DNA of 64,000 bases, taken from assembly GCF_001969445.1 (NCBI RefSeq), contig NZ_CP017297.1:3286001-3350000 (forward strand). The letters are read 5' to 3'. This document shows, one piece after another, positions 54,361 through 64,000 of this stretch (its first letter is position 1; every line of letters starts with the position of its first letter). The DNA comes from Brachybacterium sp. P6-10-X1 (GTDB taxonomy: Bacteria > Actinomycetota > Actinomycetes > Actinomycetales > Dermabacteraceae). Under the pieces are notes generated by a model. It did not search any database, was not told where the DNA came from, and was given only the letters and a program-made list of their open reading frames with translations. A program made the position numbers and the translations under genes.

Positions 54361-55305
54361 TCACGCTCCGGGACGGGGAAGGGCGGTCAGGACGGGATCC
54401 GGGAGATCGGGCCCGGGCAGCAGCCGGGTGATCTCGAACCGGACGCGGCGCAGCGCGGCCCGATCCCGGGCCTCGGCGCCGACGACCGCGAGGGCAGCGG
54501 GAAGATCGGCATCGGGGATGCCTCCCCCCTCGAGCGGGGACCCCAGGGTGAGCACGAGGCGCGCGGTCAGCGCTTCGGCGCGGGACCGGTCGATGCGGGC
54601 GATCGCCTCGGCGGTGAAGAAATCCGTCGCCGCCTGGTGCCGCTCGATGACCACTCCCAGAACACGTCGTGCTTCGCCGTCGAGTCGGCGCGAGAGCGCG
54701 CGCAGGGCGGCCTGCAGGGATGCTTCCTGGATCGCCATGCGCGCCATGTGCCCGGCGGCGACGGCCTCCCCGGCGATCGCCGTCCACAGCGGGGACAGCA
54801 GGGGTTGGACGCGGTCGACATGGACGCGGCGCAGGGTGAGCAGGGGATGGAGCCTGCCCTGGATCTGTGGGCGTTCGACGGGATGATCCCCGGTGAGCAG
54901 ATCGCGCAGGGCGCGGGACTGCCAGTGCCGGTCCACCAGCCAGGTCGACAGGAACGCGGTGATCCGCGCTTCGTTCCCGGTGGCGGTGGCGAGCATGGTC
55001 CGCGACTCGGACAGCGCCGAGGACTCCAGGCGCTGCAGGACGCCGAGGGCGGTGCGCATCTCGGCCGTCAGGGGCGGCTCGGACCGGAGGAGGTCGGTGG
55101 CGACCGGTAGTCGCCCGATGCTGCGGCGGGTGTACGCGGCGACGTCGAAGTCCGTGACCAGCACCGGGGCGATGGTCTCGTCCAGGTGCAGGTGCCCGGT
55201 GAAGGGGTCGGCCGACGGGCTCGTCGCGGGAGCGCGATCATCGAGGCGACGGTGGTCGGAGCGAGCAGCCGCCTGCGGCGAGCTCACTGTTGAACGGATG
55301 ACCAC
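54361..55305 (-). CDS. Diverged ferritin-like protein, partner of the downstream diiron gene
   Basis: The 314-residue protein is helical. It has 'GNEARITAFLSTWLVDRHW' and 'LGVVIERHQAATDFFTAEA', which recall the E-x-F-L-x2-W and E-x2-R-H segments of its neighbour but with fewer conserved ligands. I infer a diverged ferritin-like subunit. GTG 55305 is chosen (GTG 55287 is also in frame). It is divergent to the helical-repeat gene at 55456. Confidence 0.5.
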   Translation of the reverse strand: MVIRSTVSSPQAAARSDHRRLDDRAPATSPSADPFTGHLHLDETIAPVLVTDFDVAAYTRRSIGRLPVATDLLRSEPPLTAEMRTALGVLQRLESSALSESRTMLATATGNEARITAFLSTWLVDRHWQSRALRDLLTGDHPVERPQIQGRLHPLLTLRRVHVDRVQPLLSPLWTAIAGEAVAAGHMARMAIQEASLQAALRALSRRLDGEARRVLGVVIERHQAATDFFTAEAIARIDRSRAEALTARLVLTLGSPLEGGGIPDADLPAALAVVGAEARDRAALRRVRFEITRLLPGPDLPDPVLTALPRPGA

Positions 55306-55455
55306 ACTCCACCTCTTCTCCCCATGGCCAGGGCGGTTGCGAAGAGCGTCCGCCGGCGGGGCCGTGAACATTGTAGGGAGTTGTGCTGGGGAGTGCATGG
55401 GGAGGCCGTCTCCGACCCTGGGCCCGTCCAGGTGCTGCTTGGTAGGTTCACTTCT

Positions 55456-57219
55456 GTGATCGAACGCGGCGCATCCTCCCTCCCGGACTCCGGGCAGCGT
55501 CGTGACCAGGCAGGATTGCCGAGCCTGGAGGAGCTGAGGGTGGCTCTGCGGCCTCCGGGGGTGCCGCTTCCCGCTCCGCAGGACGTTCTCGGAGCCGCAC
55601 ATCGTGTGAGTGATCTGGTGCATGCGGAGCGCTATCGCGAGGCCCGCGCCCTCGCGGCCGCCTTCCGGGAGACGCCAGCGCCTGCCGCCGACCGGCTCGC
55701 CCTGCTGCGGGCGGGCCGCCACGGCGCCGTCCTCACCGCGGACACCGAGCAGATCGAACGCGCGGCGACGGACATGGTCTCGGTGCTGCACGGCGGCGGG
55801 CACCGCGAGCAGGCGGAGGCGACCGGTGCCGTGCTGCTGGGGCACGAGCCCGGGCGCGACGGCGCTCCTCGCGGTCGGCGGCAGGGTGAACAGGTCCTCG
55901 CGCCTCCGGAGCTGCTGGTCGTCGTGCGCGCCCTGGAGCAGACCACCCTTCCCGGCGCGGACGGGTCCCGGGGCGGGGCGGTGGATCCGCGCCGCGCCGT
56001 GGCGCGGCTGCGATCCGCGCTCTCCGCGCTGCCGGCGGTCCGCGAGCAGATCCTCGGAGAGCCCGAGACGGACCTGCGCCTGCGCCTGGCCCAGGCTCTC
56101 GAGGCGACCGGGGACGCCGAGGGCGCCACCACGCAGGCCCTCGACGTCCTCGAACGGATCGCGCAGCACGAGGCGCAGACCGGACAGCTGCGTCGCGACC
56201 CGCAGCGCACCGTCACCGCCGCCCACACGGTGCTGGCCCGCACTCTCGCCCTCTCCCACCCCCTCGAGGCGGCCCTCCACGCCCTCGAGGCCCTCGCCGC
56301 CTTGTCCGAGGTCGACGACCCGCCGTTGCGCGTCGGCCTGATCACCCAGCTCCTGCAGGCCCTGATGGCCGCCGGCGCGACCGAGCAGGCGTCCTTCACC
56401 GCCGGCCGCCTCGCCTCCCTCCAGCGCACCCTGCAGCGCGAGACCCTGCGCGTCGGCCCGCTGCTGGCGGTCGCCGCCCAGCGGATGCAGGCCGAGCGCT
56501 ACGAGGCGGCCTGGGTGCCCCTCGAGCGGGCCCGACGGATCGCCTGCGAGCACCGTGACCACCGCTCGGCGCTCGAGGCCTCCCGCCTCGCCGCCAGCAT
56601 CCACGAGCGCACCGCCGACCACCCGGCGGCCCTCACCGAGCTGCGCCGACTGGCCCATGAGGCCCGCTGGCTGGCCGATGACCTCGCCACCCCCGCGCAC
56701 GAGCGCGCCGAGTTGGTCGCGACCCAGCTCAGCGCCCACGCGCTGGTGCTGCGTCGAGCCCTCGACCTGGGGCGGACCGAGATGGTGCGCGAGGCCGCCG
56801 AGGCGATCGAGCGCCGCACCCGCCCCGAGGGCGGACGCCCCCTGCTGTCGCCCGAGCTGCTCTGGGATCACCGGGTCGATGCCCGGGTGGGCCTGTTCAT
56901 CGCTGTCGGCGAGGCACTCCGCCGCGGAGAGGAGGGGGTGGACGCAGATGCGTACGAGCACCGTCGGCGGGAGGCGATGCAGCTGATCGGGCAGGTCCCG
57001 GCCGGGCACGACGAGCGCGCCCTGTCCTGGGCCGCCTATGTCCACGACCGCCACGCCCAGATGCTCGCCGATCGCGGCGATACCCGCCCGGCCCGGCGCG
57101 CCGCGCGCCGCGCCCGCGACGGCTGGGCGCGCCTGGGCAGGGACGGGGACGTCGAGCGCGCCGAGGTGCTCCTGTCCCGGCTGGGCGGCGACCCGGGCTC
57201 GGGAACCGGCGCAGGCTGA
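55456..57219 (+). CDS. Large helical-repeat protein (TPR-like), unknown function
   Basis: The 587-residue protein is almost wholly helical and Ala/Arg/Glu-rich, with repeated helix pairs such as 'LRLRLAQALEATGDAEGATTQALDVLE' and 'EAALHALEALAALSEVDDPPLRVGLI'. These suggest degenerate tetratricopeptide repeats. No catalytic motif is visible. GTG 55456 follows a TAGGTT -10 by 7 nt. Its TGA at 57217 is followed by an in-frame open stretch of 108 codons that ends at 57546; see the next entry. A scaffold or regulatory role is possible. Confidence 0.6.
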   Translation: MIERGASSLPDSGQRRDQAGLPSLEELRVALRPPGVPLPAPQDVLGAAHRVSDLVHAERYREARALAAAFRETPAPAADRLALLRAGRHGAVLTADTEQIERAATDMVSVLHGGGHREQAEATGAVLLGHEPGRDGAPRGRRQGEQVLAPPELLVVVRALEQTTLPGADGSRGGAVDPRRAVARLRSALSALPAVREQILGEPETDLRLRLAQALEATGDAEGATTQALDVLERIAQHEAQTGQLRRDPQRTVTAAHTVLARTLALSHPLEAALHALEALAALSEVDDPPLRVGLITQLLQALMAAGATEQASFTAGRLASLQRTLQRETLRVGPLLAVAAQRMQAERYEAAWVPLERARRIACEHRDHRSALEASRLAASIHERTADHPAALTELRRLAHEARWLADDLATPAHERAELVATQLSAHALVLRRALDLGRTEMVREAAEAIERRTRPEGGRPLLSPELLWDHRVDARVGLFIAVGEALRRGEEGVDADAYEHRRREAMQLIGQVPAGHDERALSWAAYVHDRHAQMLADRGDTRPARRAARRARDGWARLGRDGDVERAEVLLSRLGGDPGSGTGAG

Positions 57220-57342
57220 CGGGTCCCGGGCGACGAGTTCCGCCAGTCCGGCGGGGACCTCGGCGACATCCGCCGCTCCTTCGGCAGCGGCGGTGACGGC
57301 GCCCGGCTGTCCGACCGTCTCGCCGACGGGGTCCGCTCCCTG

Positions 57343-57546
57343 GTGCGCGGAGCGGAAGGACTGACCGGCGACGTCACCATCCGCGTCGCCCAGGGGACCA
57401 CGGCGCACCTGGAGCTCGCCACCGGCTTCGGCGACCGCGACGTGCAGCTGACGCCCGTCGACAGCGCAGGCGCGGCCGAACGGACTCTCGAGATCGAGGC
57501 GAAGACCGGCAAGGGCGACCTGCGGGTACTGCGCGCCGACGTCTGA
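57343..57546 (+). pseudogene. Remnant of a DUF4097-like beta-strand-repeat protein
   Basis: The 67 residues contain 'GDVTIRVAQGTTAHLELATGFGD' and 'KTGKGDLRVLRADV', the ladder-like repeats of DUF4097/YvlB-type beta-helix proteins. No ribosome site is seen before GTG 57343. Open frame extends upstream to the TGA of the previous gene at 57217 with no start. Most likely this is the end of a deleted gene, or an unusual readthrough extension of the previous protein. Confidence 0.45.
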
Positions 57547-57633
57547 CCGTCGAGGCCTGAGCGGGGATCGACCCTGGTCGCCGGGGCCCGCCTGCCGTAC
57601 GGTGGAATGACCGGCCGGAAGGAACCCCGCGTC

Positions 57634-57963
57634 ATGACGATCGATCCCGACGAGCACACCCACGGGCCCGAGGAGACCATCGCCGTGCGCGACAACGCCG
57701 CGGCGGGTCGTTTCGAGGCCGTGCGCACCGGGGACGTCGTCGGCATCATGATCTACGAGCGCTCCCGCGGCGGCATCGAGTTGATCCATACGGTCACCGA
57801 TCCCGCGCATCGCGGCGAGGGCGTGGCCTCCGTCCTGGTGCGCACCACCCTCGCCGAGGCCCGGGCGGCGAACCTGAAGGTCACGGTGATCTGCCCCTTC
57901 ATCGAGAGCTGGCTGCAGCGCCATCCCGAGCAAGCCGCGGGCGTCATCCTCGACGAGCGTTGA
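57634..57963 (+). CDS. GNAT-like N-acetyltransferase (YjdJ type)
   Basis: The 109-residue protein has 'TDPAHRGEGVASVLVRTTLAEA' matching the acetyl-CoA-binding R-x-x-G-x-G/A loop, and a closing 'CPFIESWLQRHPE' that marks the small YjdJ/NATD1 branch. The substrate is unknown. ATG 57634 has GGAAGGAA in front; ATG 57607 is an alternative start, three bases after a TACGGT. Confidence 0.75.
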   Translation: MTIDPDEHTHGPEETIAVRDNAAAGRFEAVRTGDVVGIMIYERSRGGIELIHTVTDPAHRGEGVASVLVRTTLAEARAANLKVTVICPFIESWLQRHPEQAAGVILDER

Positions 57964-58018
57964 CCTGTCAGGCGGACCGCCCTTCTCGGCGCACCGCGGT
58001 CACAGGTAGCGTCAGGGC

Positions 58019-58528
58019 ATGGACGCCCTCGACATCCTCCGCGATCTCACCTCCCGCCCTCGGCACGCCGCCGCACAGCTGCGCGTGCAGCTCAACCCCG
58101 TCTCCCTCAACGCCCGCCCCGGCGGGCACGACAACTCCGTGGCCTGGCTGCTGTGGCACTCCGGTCGCGAGATCGACGCCCAGCTGGCCGGACTGTCCGG
58201 CGATGAGCAGGTGTGGACCTCCCAGAGGTTCGCCGAGCGCTTCGACCTCGGCGCCGTCGGCGACACCGTCGGCTACGGCCACAGTCCCGAGGAAGCCCGT
58301 CGGGTCCTCGTCAGCGACGGCGATCTGCTGCTGGCCTACCTCGATGCGACCCTCGACGCGTTCGAGCTCTACCTGGAAGGGGTCACCGCCTCCGACCTCG
58401 ACGACGTCATCGACGCGCAGTGGGACCCGCCGGTCACCCGCGGTGTCCGCCTGGTGAGCATCCTCGACGACGCCATCCAGCATCTCGCACAGGCTGCCTA
58501 CGTCCTGGGCATGCCGCTGGGGGACTGA
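58019..58528 (+). CDS. DinB/DUF664-like four-helix protein
   Basis: The 169-residue protein starts 'DALDILRDLTSRPRHAAAQL' and has 'HDNSVAWLLWHSGREIDAQLAGL' and 'SILDDAIQHLAQAAYVLGM'. These are helices 2 and 4 of the DinB/mycothiol-dependent fold with metal-ligand histidines. It may use mycothiol or be a small metal-dependent enzyme. ATG 58019 follows TAGCGT (58007-58012) by 6 nt, so a leaderless start is likely. Confidence 0.7.
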   Translation: MDALDILRDLTSRPRHAAAQLRVQLNPVSLNARPGGHDNSVAWLLWHSGREIDAQLAGLSGDEQVWTSQRFAERFDLGAVGDTVGYGHSPEEARRVLVSDGDLLLAYLDATLDAFELYLEGVTASDLDDVIDAQWDPPVTRGVRLVSILDDAIQHLAQAAYVLGMPLGD

Positions 58529-58535
58529 CCGCGCC

Positions 58536-58832
58536 TCATCCGGCGTCGGCGCCGCTCTCGCTGCCGCCGTCGGAGGCCGGGGCCTGCCGGGCGCCGGCGG
58601 GCATCTCACCGTCGCCCGGGGGTCGATCGCCAGCACCGGCAGGTGGTCGGCGAGGCCGTCCACCAGCACTCCGACCGCGCTCGCGGGGACCAGGTACGTG
58701 CGGCTCCTCGAGGTATCCCGTCAGGGAGGCCTCATCGCGCAGGGCCCGGTCGAGAATCCCCTCCTGGCGGCGGTGCTTCGCGAAGAGCGCGGGATGGTCG
58801 ATGATCGTCATCGTCAGCACGATGACCACCAT
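58536..58832 (-). pseudogene. Frameshifted membrane-protein remnant
   Basis: From ATG 58832 the frame gives MVVIVLTMTIIDHPALFAKH and on to 'DEASLTGYLEE'. At about 58703 the sensible sequence continues in another frame as 'RTYLVPASAVGVLVDGLADH' then 'LPVLAIDPRATV'. One extra C would cause this. The protein cannot be completed and no homologous family is recognised. It follows the VOC gene on the same strand. Confidence 0.5.
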
Positions 58833-58890
58833 GGAGGCGATCGGCAGCCGGGTGCGGCAGAGGCCGCGATCGGTGAGCGTCCACCCGCCC

Positions 58891-59286
58891 TCAGTCGGGC
58901 CGCACGGCGCTGAGGCAGAAGGGGTGGCCCACGGGGTCGAGCATCACTCGCCAGGTCGCGGGCCGGGGCTGGACGTCGGCCTCGCGGGCGCCGATCGCGA
59001 GTGCGGCGGCGACGGTCGCCTCGAGGTCCTCGGCCGCCAGGTCCAGGTGCATCTGGGCCCGCTGCGGCCCGTGCGGCCACTGCGGCGGAGTGAACTCCTC
59101 GGCCCGCATCAGGGTGACCATCGGGCCGGCGCCGGCCAGGGCGATCACGCTGCGGTCGGGAGTCGCGAACGCTTCCTCGAGCCCGAGCAGGGCGCAGTAG
59201 AAGGGCGCCAGGCCGTCGGGGCGGGGGCAGTCGAGGGAGATCGAGGCGAGCGGGGCGATGGCGTGCGGGGCGGTGGTGTGCGGCAT
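58891..59286 (-). CDS. VOC-family (glyoxalase/bleomycin-resistance-like) protein
   Basis: The 131-residue protein has the two-fold beta-alpha-beta-beta-beta pattern: 'LASISLDCPRPDGLAPFYCALLG' opens the first half and 'QMHLDLAAEDLEATVAAALAIG' the second, ending 'VMLDPVGHPFCLSA'. Histidines and Glu-like residues at strand positions could bind a metal. The substrate is unknown; the branch is often annotated as glyoxalase-like. ATG 59286 follows TACTGT by exactly 6 nt, which rules out the longer frame beginning at 59376. Confidence 0.8.
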   Translation of the reverse strand: MPHTTAPHAIAPLASISLDCPRPDGLAPFYCALLGLEEAFATPDRSVIALAGAGPMVTLMRAEEFTPPQWPHGPQRAQMHLDLAAEDLEATVAAALAIGAREADVQPRPATWRVMLDPVGHPFCLSAVRPD

Positions 59287-59416
59287 GGAGCCACAGTAGG
59301 GGTGCGGTGCGACAGTCCGACGCGACGTCCCGGAATCTTCCTCCACCGGGGCATCTCGTCCACCGTCGGCCGTCATCGGGGCCCCGGCACCCAGGCGAAG
59401 TTCCTACACTGGCTCG

Positions 59417-60796
59417 GTGACATCTACGGAGGCCTTCGAAGCAGGACCGGACCGCAGCCTGGAGCGCACCCCGCCCCAGGACCTCCCGGCAGAACGCGGC
59501 GTGCTGGGCGGCATGATGCTGTCCAAGGACGCGATCGCCGATGTCGTGGAGACGTTGCAGGGCAATGACTTCTACCGCCCGGCGCACGAGATGATCTTCG
59601 AGGCGATCATCGACCTGTACGGCCGTGGCGAGCCCGCTGACCTGGTCACCGTCTCCGATGAGCTCTCCAAGCGCGGTGAGCTCGCGCGGGTCGGTGGTGG
59701 CGCGTACCTCGCGGACCTCATCGATATGGTCCCCACCGCCGCCAACGCCGGGTTCTACGCCGAGATCGTGGTCGAGCGCGCCCAGCTGCGGCGTCTGGTC
59801 GAGGCCGGCACCCGCATCGTCCAGCTCGGCTATGCGGCCGACGGCGGCGAGGTCGACGAGGTCATCAACGAGGCCCAGGCCCAGGTGTATGCGGTCACCG
59901 AGCGTGGCGCCTCGGAGGACTTCCTCCCGCTCGGCGAGGTGATCGACGAGACCCTCAACACGATCGAGGCCACCCAGAACCGGGGCGGCCAGGTCACCGG
60001 CATCCCCACCGGCTTCGCCGAGATGGATGACCTCACCCAGGGCCTGCACCCCGGCCAGATGATCATCTTCGCCGGCCGTCCCGCCATGGGCAAGACGACC
60101 CTCGGCATGGACGTGCTGCGCTCTGCCTCGATCCACAACGGCATGGCCAGCGTGATCTTCTCCCTGGAGATGGACAAGACCGAGATCACGATGCGCCTGC
60201 TCAGCGCCGAGGCGCAGGTACCCATGAACCGGATGCGCGATGGCTCGATGGACGACCGGGACTGGCAGGCGATGGCCCGCGCCATGAGCCGCATCGCCGA
60301 CGCCCCGCTGTTCATGGACGATTCGGCGAACATGTCGCTGATGGAGATCCGCGCGAAGTGTCGGCGCCTGAAGCAGAAGCACGATCTCGGCCTCGTGGTC
60401 ATCGACTACCTGCAGCTGATGAGCTCGGGGAAGAAGGTCGAGTCGCGCCAGCAGGAGGTCTCGGAGTTCTCCCGCGCCTTGAAGCTGCTGGCCAAGGAGA
60501 TCGAGGTGCCGGTCATCGCGATCTCGCAGCTGAACCGTGGCAGCGAGCAGCGCACCGACAAGACCCCGATGATGAGCGACCTGCGCGAATCCGGATCGAT
60601 CGAGCAGGACGCCGACCTGATCCTGCTGATCCACCGCGAGGACTACTACGAGAAGGAGTCCGCCCGCGCCGGCGAGGCCGACCTCATCATCGCCAAGCAC
60701 CGCAACGGCGCCACCAAGACCATCCCGGTGGCGTTCGAGGGCCACTACTCCCGGTTCAAGGACATGGCGCACGCCGGGGGCGGCTTCAGCGGCTGA
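59417..60796 (+). CDS. dnaB: Replicative DNA helicase DnaB
   Basis: The 459-residue hexameric helicase unwinds DNA ahead of the replisome. The N-terminal domain (about 1-110) starts 'PPQDLPAERGVLGGMMLSKDAIADV', and the RecA-like domain has Walker A GRPAMGKTT (about 220-228). The other motifs are 'SLEM', 'DLGLVVIDYLQLMSS' (Walker B) and 'SQLNRGSEQRTDKTPMMSDLRESGSIEQDAD'. No intein interrupts it, unlike in many mycobacteria. GTG 59417 follows TACACT by exactly 6 nt, a leaderless start for an essential gene. It is divergent to the VOC gene. Confidence 0.96.
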   Translation: MTSTEAFEAGPDRSLERTPPQDLPAERGVLGGMMLSKDAIADVVETLQGNDFYRPAHEMIFEAIIDLYGRGEPADLVTVSDELSKRGELARVGGGAYLADLIDMVPTAANAGFYAEIVVERAQLRRLVEAGTRIVQLGYAADGGEVDEVINEAQAQVYAVTERGASEDFLPLGEVIDETLNTIEATQNRGGQVTGIPTGFAEMDDLTQGLHPGQMIIFAGRPAMGKTTLGMDVLRSASIHNGMASVIFSLEMDKTEITMRLLSAEAQVPMNRMRDGSMDDRDWQAMARAMSRIADAPLFMDDSANMSLMEIRAKCRRLKQKHDLGLVVIDYLQLMSSGKKVESRQQEVSEFSRALKLLAKEIEVPVIAISQLNRGSEQRTDKTPMMSDLRESGSIEQDADLILLIHREDYYEKESARAGEADLIIAKHRNGATKTIPVAFEGHYSRFKDMAHAGGGFSG

Positions 60797-60857
60797 GCTG
60801 CCGGGGCGCGGCCGGTGCGACGTGTCGCTCTGTGTGGTGGGTCCGGTACGTGGCGGA

Positions 60858-61958
<1,101 letters not shown>

Positions 61959-63602
61959 TCAGGCGGCGAGTTCGACCGCGTTCTGGCAGAGGGCGTCCAC
62001 GCAGTCCGCGAGGCGGAAGCCTGCGCCACCGGTGGTGGCGGCGATCCGTTCGGGGTCCGCCTGCTGGACGTGCGCCGGACTCGTCGGGCCGGTGGCCCCG
62101 TCCTCACCGGTGTCGGGTCGCAGGGCGAGGTGCTCGAGCATGGCGGGCCAGCGCGCCTGGACGGGGCGCCCGGCGGAGTCCAGCACCTGGAAGCGTCGCT
62201 GATGCGGGGCGGCGGAGACGGTATCGAGCACCAGATGCAGACCGCCCTCATGGACCATCACGTGGTGCCGGCGACACAGCAGAGCGAGTCCTTCGATGTC
62301 GGTGGATCCGCCCTCGGACCAGGGGACGACGTGGTGGGCGTCGAGGTGCCGGCTCTGGTGGCAGCCGGGGAAGGAGCAGACGGTGTCGCGCAGGCGCAGA
62401 GCGCGACGCTGACCCCGGGTGGCGAGTCTCCGTGACCTGCCCAGATGAAGGATCTCGCCGCCGGCATCGGTGATCGAGACGGCGATCTTGCCCGTGCACG
62501 CGAGACGTTCGGCGGTACGGGCCTCCAGCGGGCCCATGCCGAGCACCCGGCAGCGCTGAGACGTTCCCGCGGGAACATCCGGAGACGCCGGGGCAGGGTC
62601 GTCAGGCTCCGGGCCCTCGGGGTGGCGCGTCGTCTGCTGCGTCGGCTGCTGAGGCGTTCCCGCGGGAACGTCTCGGGTCAGCGATTCAGCGCTGACCTCG
62701 ACAATCACCAGATGGCGATCCTCGCCGGAACGATCCTCGGGCTCGGCGTCGAGGAACGTGCGGGCGAGAGAGACAAGAGCATCTGCCGTGCGCTGCTCGA
62801 GACTGGCCGTGGTGGTGATCTCGGCGGCTCTGACGGTGGCGGGGCCCGTCTCGGTGGGATCGGTGGCGCCGTCCTCGTGCCACGCGCCGCTGGCCGTATC
62901 TGTTCCCTCGCTCGCGGCCGCCCTGCCTCCATCGGCCGCGGGGTCGATGGTCGAGGGGTCGTTCCCGTCGCGGGCGAGAGCGAGGTCCAGCGCCGTGACC
63001 AGCTCGGCGCCCATCTCCGCCGGAAGCACCGCGCGGATCTCGACCATCCCGTCCTCACGAACCTGCCAGCGGGCCTGACGCACGGCGTCCTGGCCGAGCC
63101 GGCTGCCGTCGACCGCGCGGAAGGAGGAGATGGTCGAGGCGAGCTGCGAGGCGGTCATGGACCGTGCGAAGTCCACGAGCATGGCCTCGTCGACCCGGCC
63201 GACGACACGGGTGATCTCGCGGACCTTCGAGTAGGACAGGCGCCCGGCGCGGAACTCCTGGACAGTTCGCGGCATCTCCCGCAGTGCCCGCGCGACCCGG
63301 ACGTGCTCTCGGGCGGCACCGGGCGAGAGGGAGCAGGCCCAGGACAGCCAGTGCGCCGTCGATTTCAGGCCGACGAACCAGCTCACACCGTCGCGCGCTT
63401 CGAAGTCCTCGATCATCAGCAGGAACTCACAGGTGGCCGCGGCGATGGCCGCGGCCTGCTGCTGGATGCTCCGCCCGAGGGACTCCGCCCCAGCACGCGT
63501 CAGCGGCGCAGGCGGGTCAGGCAGGCCGGCCGGGTCCGCCTCGACCGGTCCGGAAGTATTCGCGACATCGGGCGTATTCGGGGTGTTCGGGGTGAGAGTC
63601 AT
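61959..63602 (-). CDS. HNH endonuclease with DUF222 domain (13E12 repeat family)
   Basis: The 547-residue protein has an N-terminal helical DUF222 domain ('SLGRSIQQQAAAIAAATCEFLLMI' to 'GVSWFVGLKSTAHWLSWACSLSP') and a variable acidic linker. A C-terminal HNH domain holds 'CSFPGCHQSRHLDAHHVVPWSEGGSTDIEGLALLCRRHHVMVHEGG', with Zn-binding cysteine pairs and the H-N-H catalytic residues. Such proteins are abundant in actinobacteria, often in many copies, and their target is not known. ATG 63602 has GGAG. Confidence 0.85.
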   Translation of the reverse strand: MTLTPNTPNTPDVANTSGPVEADPAGLPDPPAPLTRAGAESLGRSIQQQAAAIAAATCEFLLMIEDFEARDGVSWFVGLKSTAHWLSWACSLSPGAAREHVRVARALREMPRTVQEFRAGRLSYSKVREITRVVGRVDEAMLVDFARSMTASQLASTISSFRAVDGSRLGQDAVRQARWQVREDGMVEIRAVLPAEMGAELVTALDLALARDGNDPSTIDPAADGGRAAASEGTDTASGAWHEDGATDPTETGPATVRAAEITTTASLEQRTADALVSLARTFLDAEPEDRSGEDRHLVIVEVSAESLTRDVPAGTPQQPTQQTTRHPEGPEPDDPAPASPDVPAGTSQRCRVLGMGPLEARTAERLACTGKIAVSITDAGGEILHLGRSRRLATRGQRRALRLRDTVCSFPGCHQSRHLDAHHVVPWSEGGSTDIEGLALLCRRHHVMVHEGGLHLVLDTVSAAPHQRRFQVLDSAGRPVQARWPAMLEHLALRPDTGEDGATGPTSPAHVQQADPERIAATTGGAGFRLADCVDALCQNAVELAA

Positions 63603-63905
63603 CGTCGTCTCCAACCAACTGGTGAGCGGGTCTGTGACCCCAGTGCACCAGGAGGGTGTGACAGGCGACGGGCCGGGCGCGCGCCGGGAGGACGGGTGGC
63701 GGACGGGTGGCGGGCCCATCCGGTGCGCGGCAGCGGCAGTCGTGCGGACGTGGTGGCCCGCGCGCGACGACGACCTGCGCGCGACGACGGCCCGCACGGC
63801 ACCAGGACGTCCGGGTCCGGTGGTGCCGCACGGGCCGTGCGAGGGAGGGGTCAGGCGGGATCGGGCGCCCGAACCCCTGGCGTTCGCGCGCTCACAGCAC
63901 GTCGA
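63603..63905. other. Roughly 300-bp intergenic region
   Basis: It lies between the HNH gene and the OsmC-family end. GACGGGTGGCG occurs twice at about 63690-63712. No gene, repeat array or clear terminator is seen. Confidence 0.4.
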
Positions 63906-64000
63906 TCAGGCGAGCGTGGCGTTCAGGGTGATGTCCACGCCCTTCAGTGCCTGGGAGACCGGGCAGTTCTGCTTCGCGTCCTCGGCGAGACGCTGGAACT
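63906..64000 (-). CDS. OsmC/Ohr-family protein, C-terminal fragment
   Basis: The last 30 residues of a minus-strand gene are visible. They include 'AEDAKQNCPVSQALKGVDITLNATLA', with the second conserved cysteine in C-P-V-S, which is the redox centre of OsmC/Ohr peroxiredoxin-like enzymes that reduce organic hydroperoxides. The stop is at 63906-63908. The gene continues beyond the window, so the family branch and the first cysteine cannot be checked. Confidence 0.7.
   Translation of the reverse strand, partial: FQRLAEDAKQNCPVSQALKGVDITLNATLA

Noticed and set aside
58891..59376. 161-residue version of the VOC protein
   Set aside because: The promoter TACTGT and 6-nt spacing point to ATG 59286; the additional N-terminal residues are encoded by promoter DNA.
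59417..60796. DnaB intein
   Set aside because: The frame is uninterrupted, 459 residues long, with all motifs spaced as in normal DnaB.

Overview
The window is about 64 kb of high-GC DNA with dense, short-spaced genes, many GTG starts and frequent ATGA/GTGA overlaps. An Rpf-type transglycosylase, a 13E12-type HNH endonuclease and many apparently leaderless genes point to a high-GC Gram-positive of the Actinomycetota, probably Micrococcales (Brachybacterium-like; this is a guess from gene content). No rRNA, tRNA, CRISPR array or insertion sequence was recognised.

Layout. 1-8.1 kb: end of a GH43-like glycosidase, a serine beta-lactamase-like hydrolase, a CorC-type CBS membrane protein, a small membrane protein, pyruvate oxidase (poxB), an unknown protein and mannose-6-phosphate isomerase (manA). 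8.1-19.4 kb: a MauE-thioredoxin fusion, an aldehyde dehydrogenase, an M48 membrane protease with a frameshifted N-terminus, two DHA2-type MFS exporters around a tandem pair of paralogous membrane-anchored proteins, and an SDR oxidoreductase. 20-23.6 kb: an Rpf-like muralytic enzyme, the priming sugar transferase of an exopolysaccharide pathway and a TagD-like cytidylyltransferase. 23.7-32.2 kb: a TetR/MFS divergent pair, a PHP phosphatase, a MATE exporter and an AcrB-type RND exporter. 32.3-47.3 kb: the main polysaccharide cluster, with flippase, Wzz-like protein, Wzy-like polymerase, a small anchored protein, an 1815-residue LamG/PKD surface protein, a CDP-alcohol phosphatidyltransferase, an acyltransferase and two glycosyltransferases. 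Parts of it look lower in GC and may have been acquired.

47.4-55.3 kb: a histidine kinase and OmpR-type regulator, an Asp-rich secreted protein, an ABC-type protein whose ATPase motifs are degenerate, a P-loop NTPase of unknown role and two ferritin-like proteins. Identical three-copy CTCA(T/C) direct repeats at exact 11-bp spacing lie before the Asp-rich protein and before the P-loop/ABC operon, so the kinase/regulator pair probably controls both. This is the best candidate for an undescribed system. 55.4-64 kb: a helical-repeat protein, a GNAT, a DinB-like protein, a VOC protein, dnaB, mdh, an HNH endonuclease and the end of an OsmC-family gene.

Across the window, at least thirteen genes have a TAnnnT-like hexamer exactly 6 nt before the start codon, which indicates leaderless transcripts and fixes several starts. 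Two copies of a 62-bp near-palindromic element sit in two separate divergent promoter regions.
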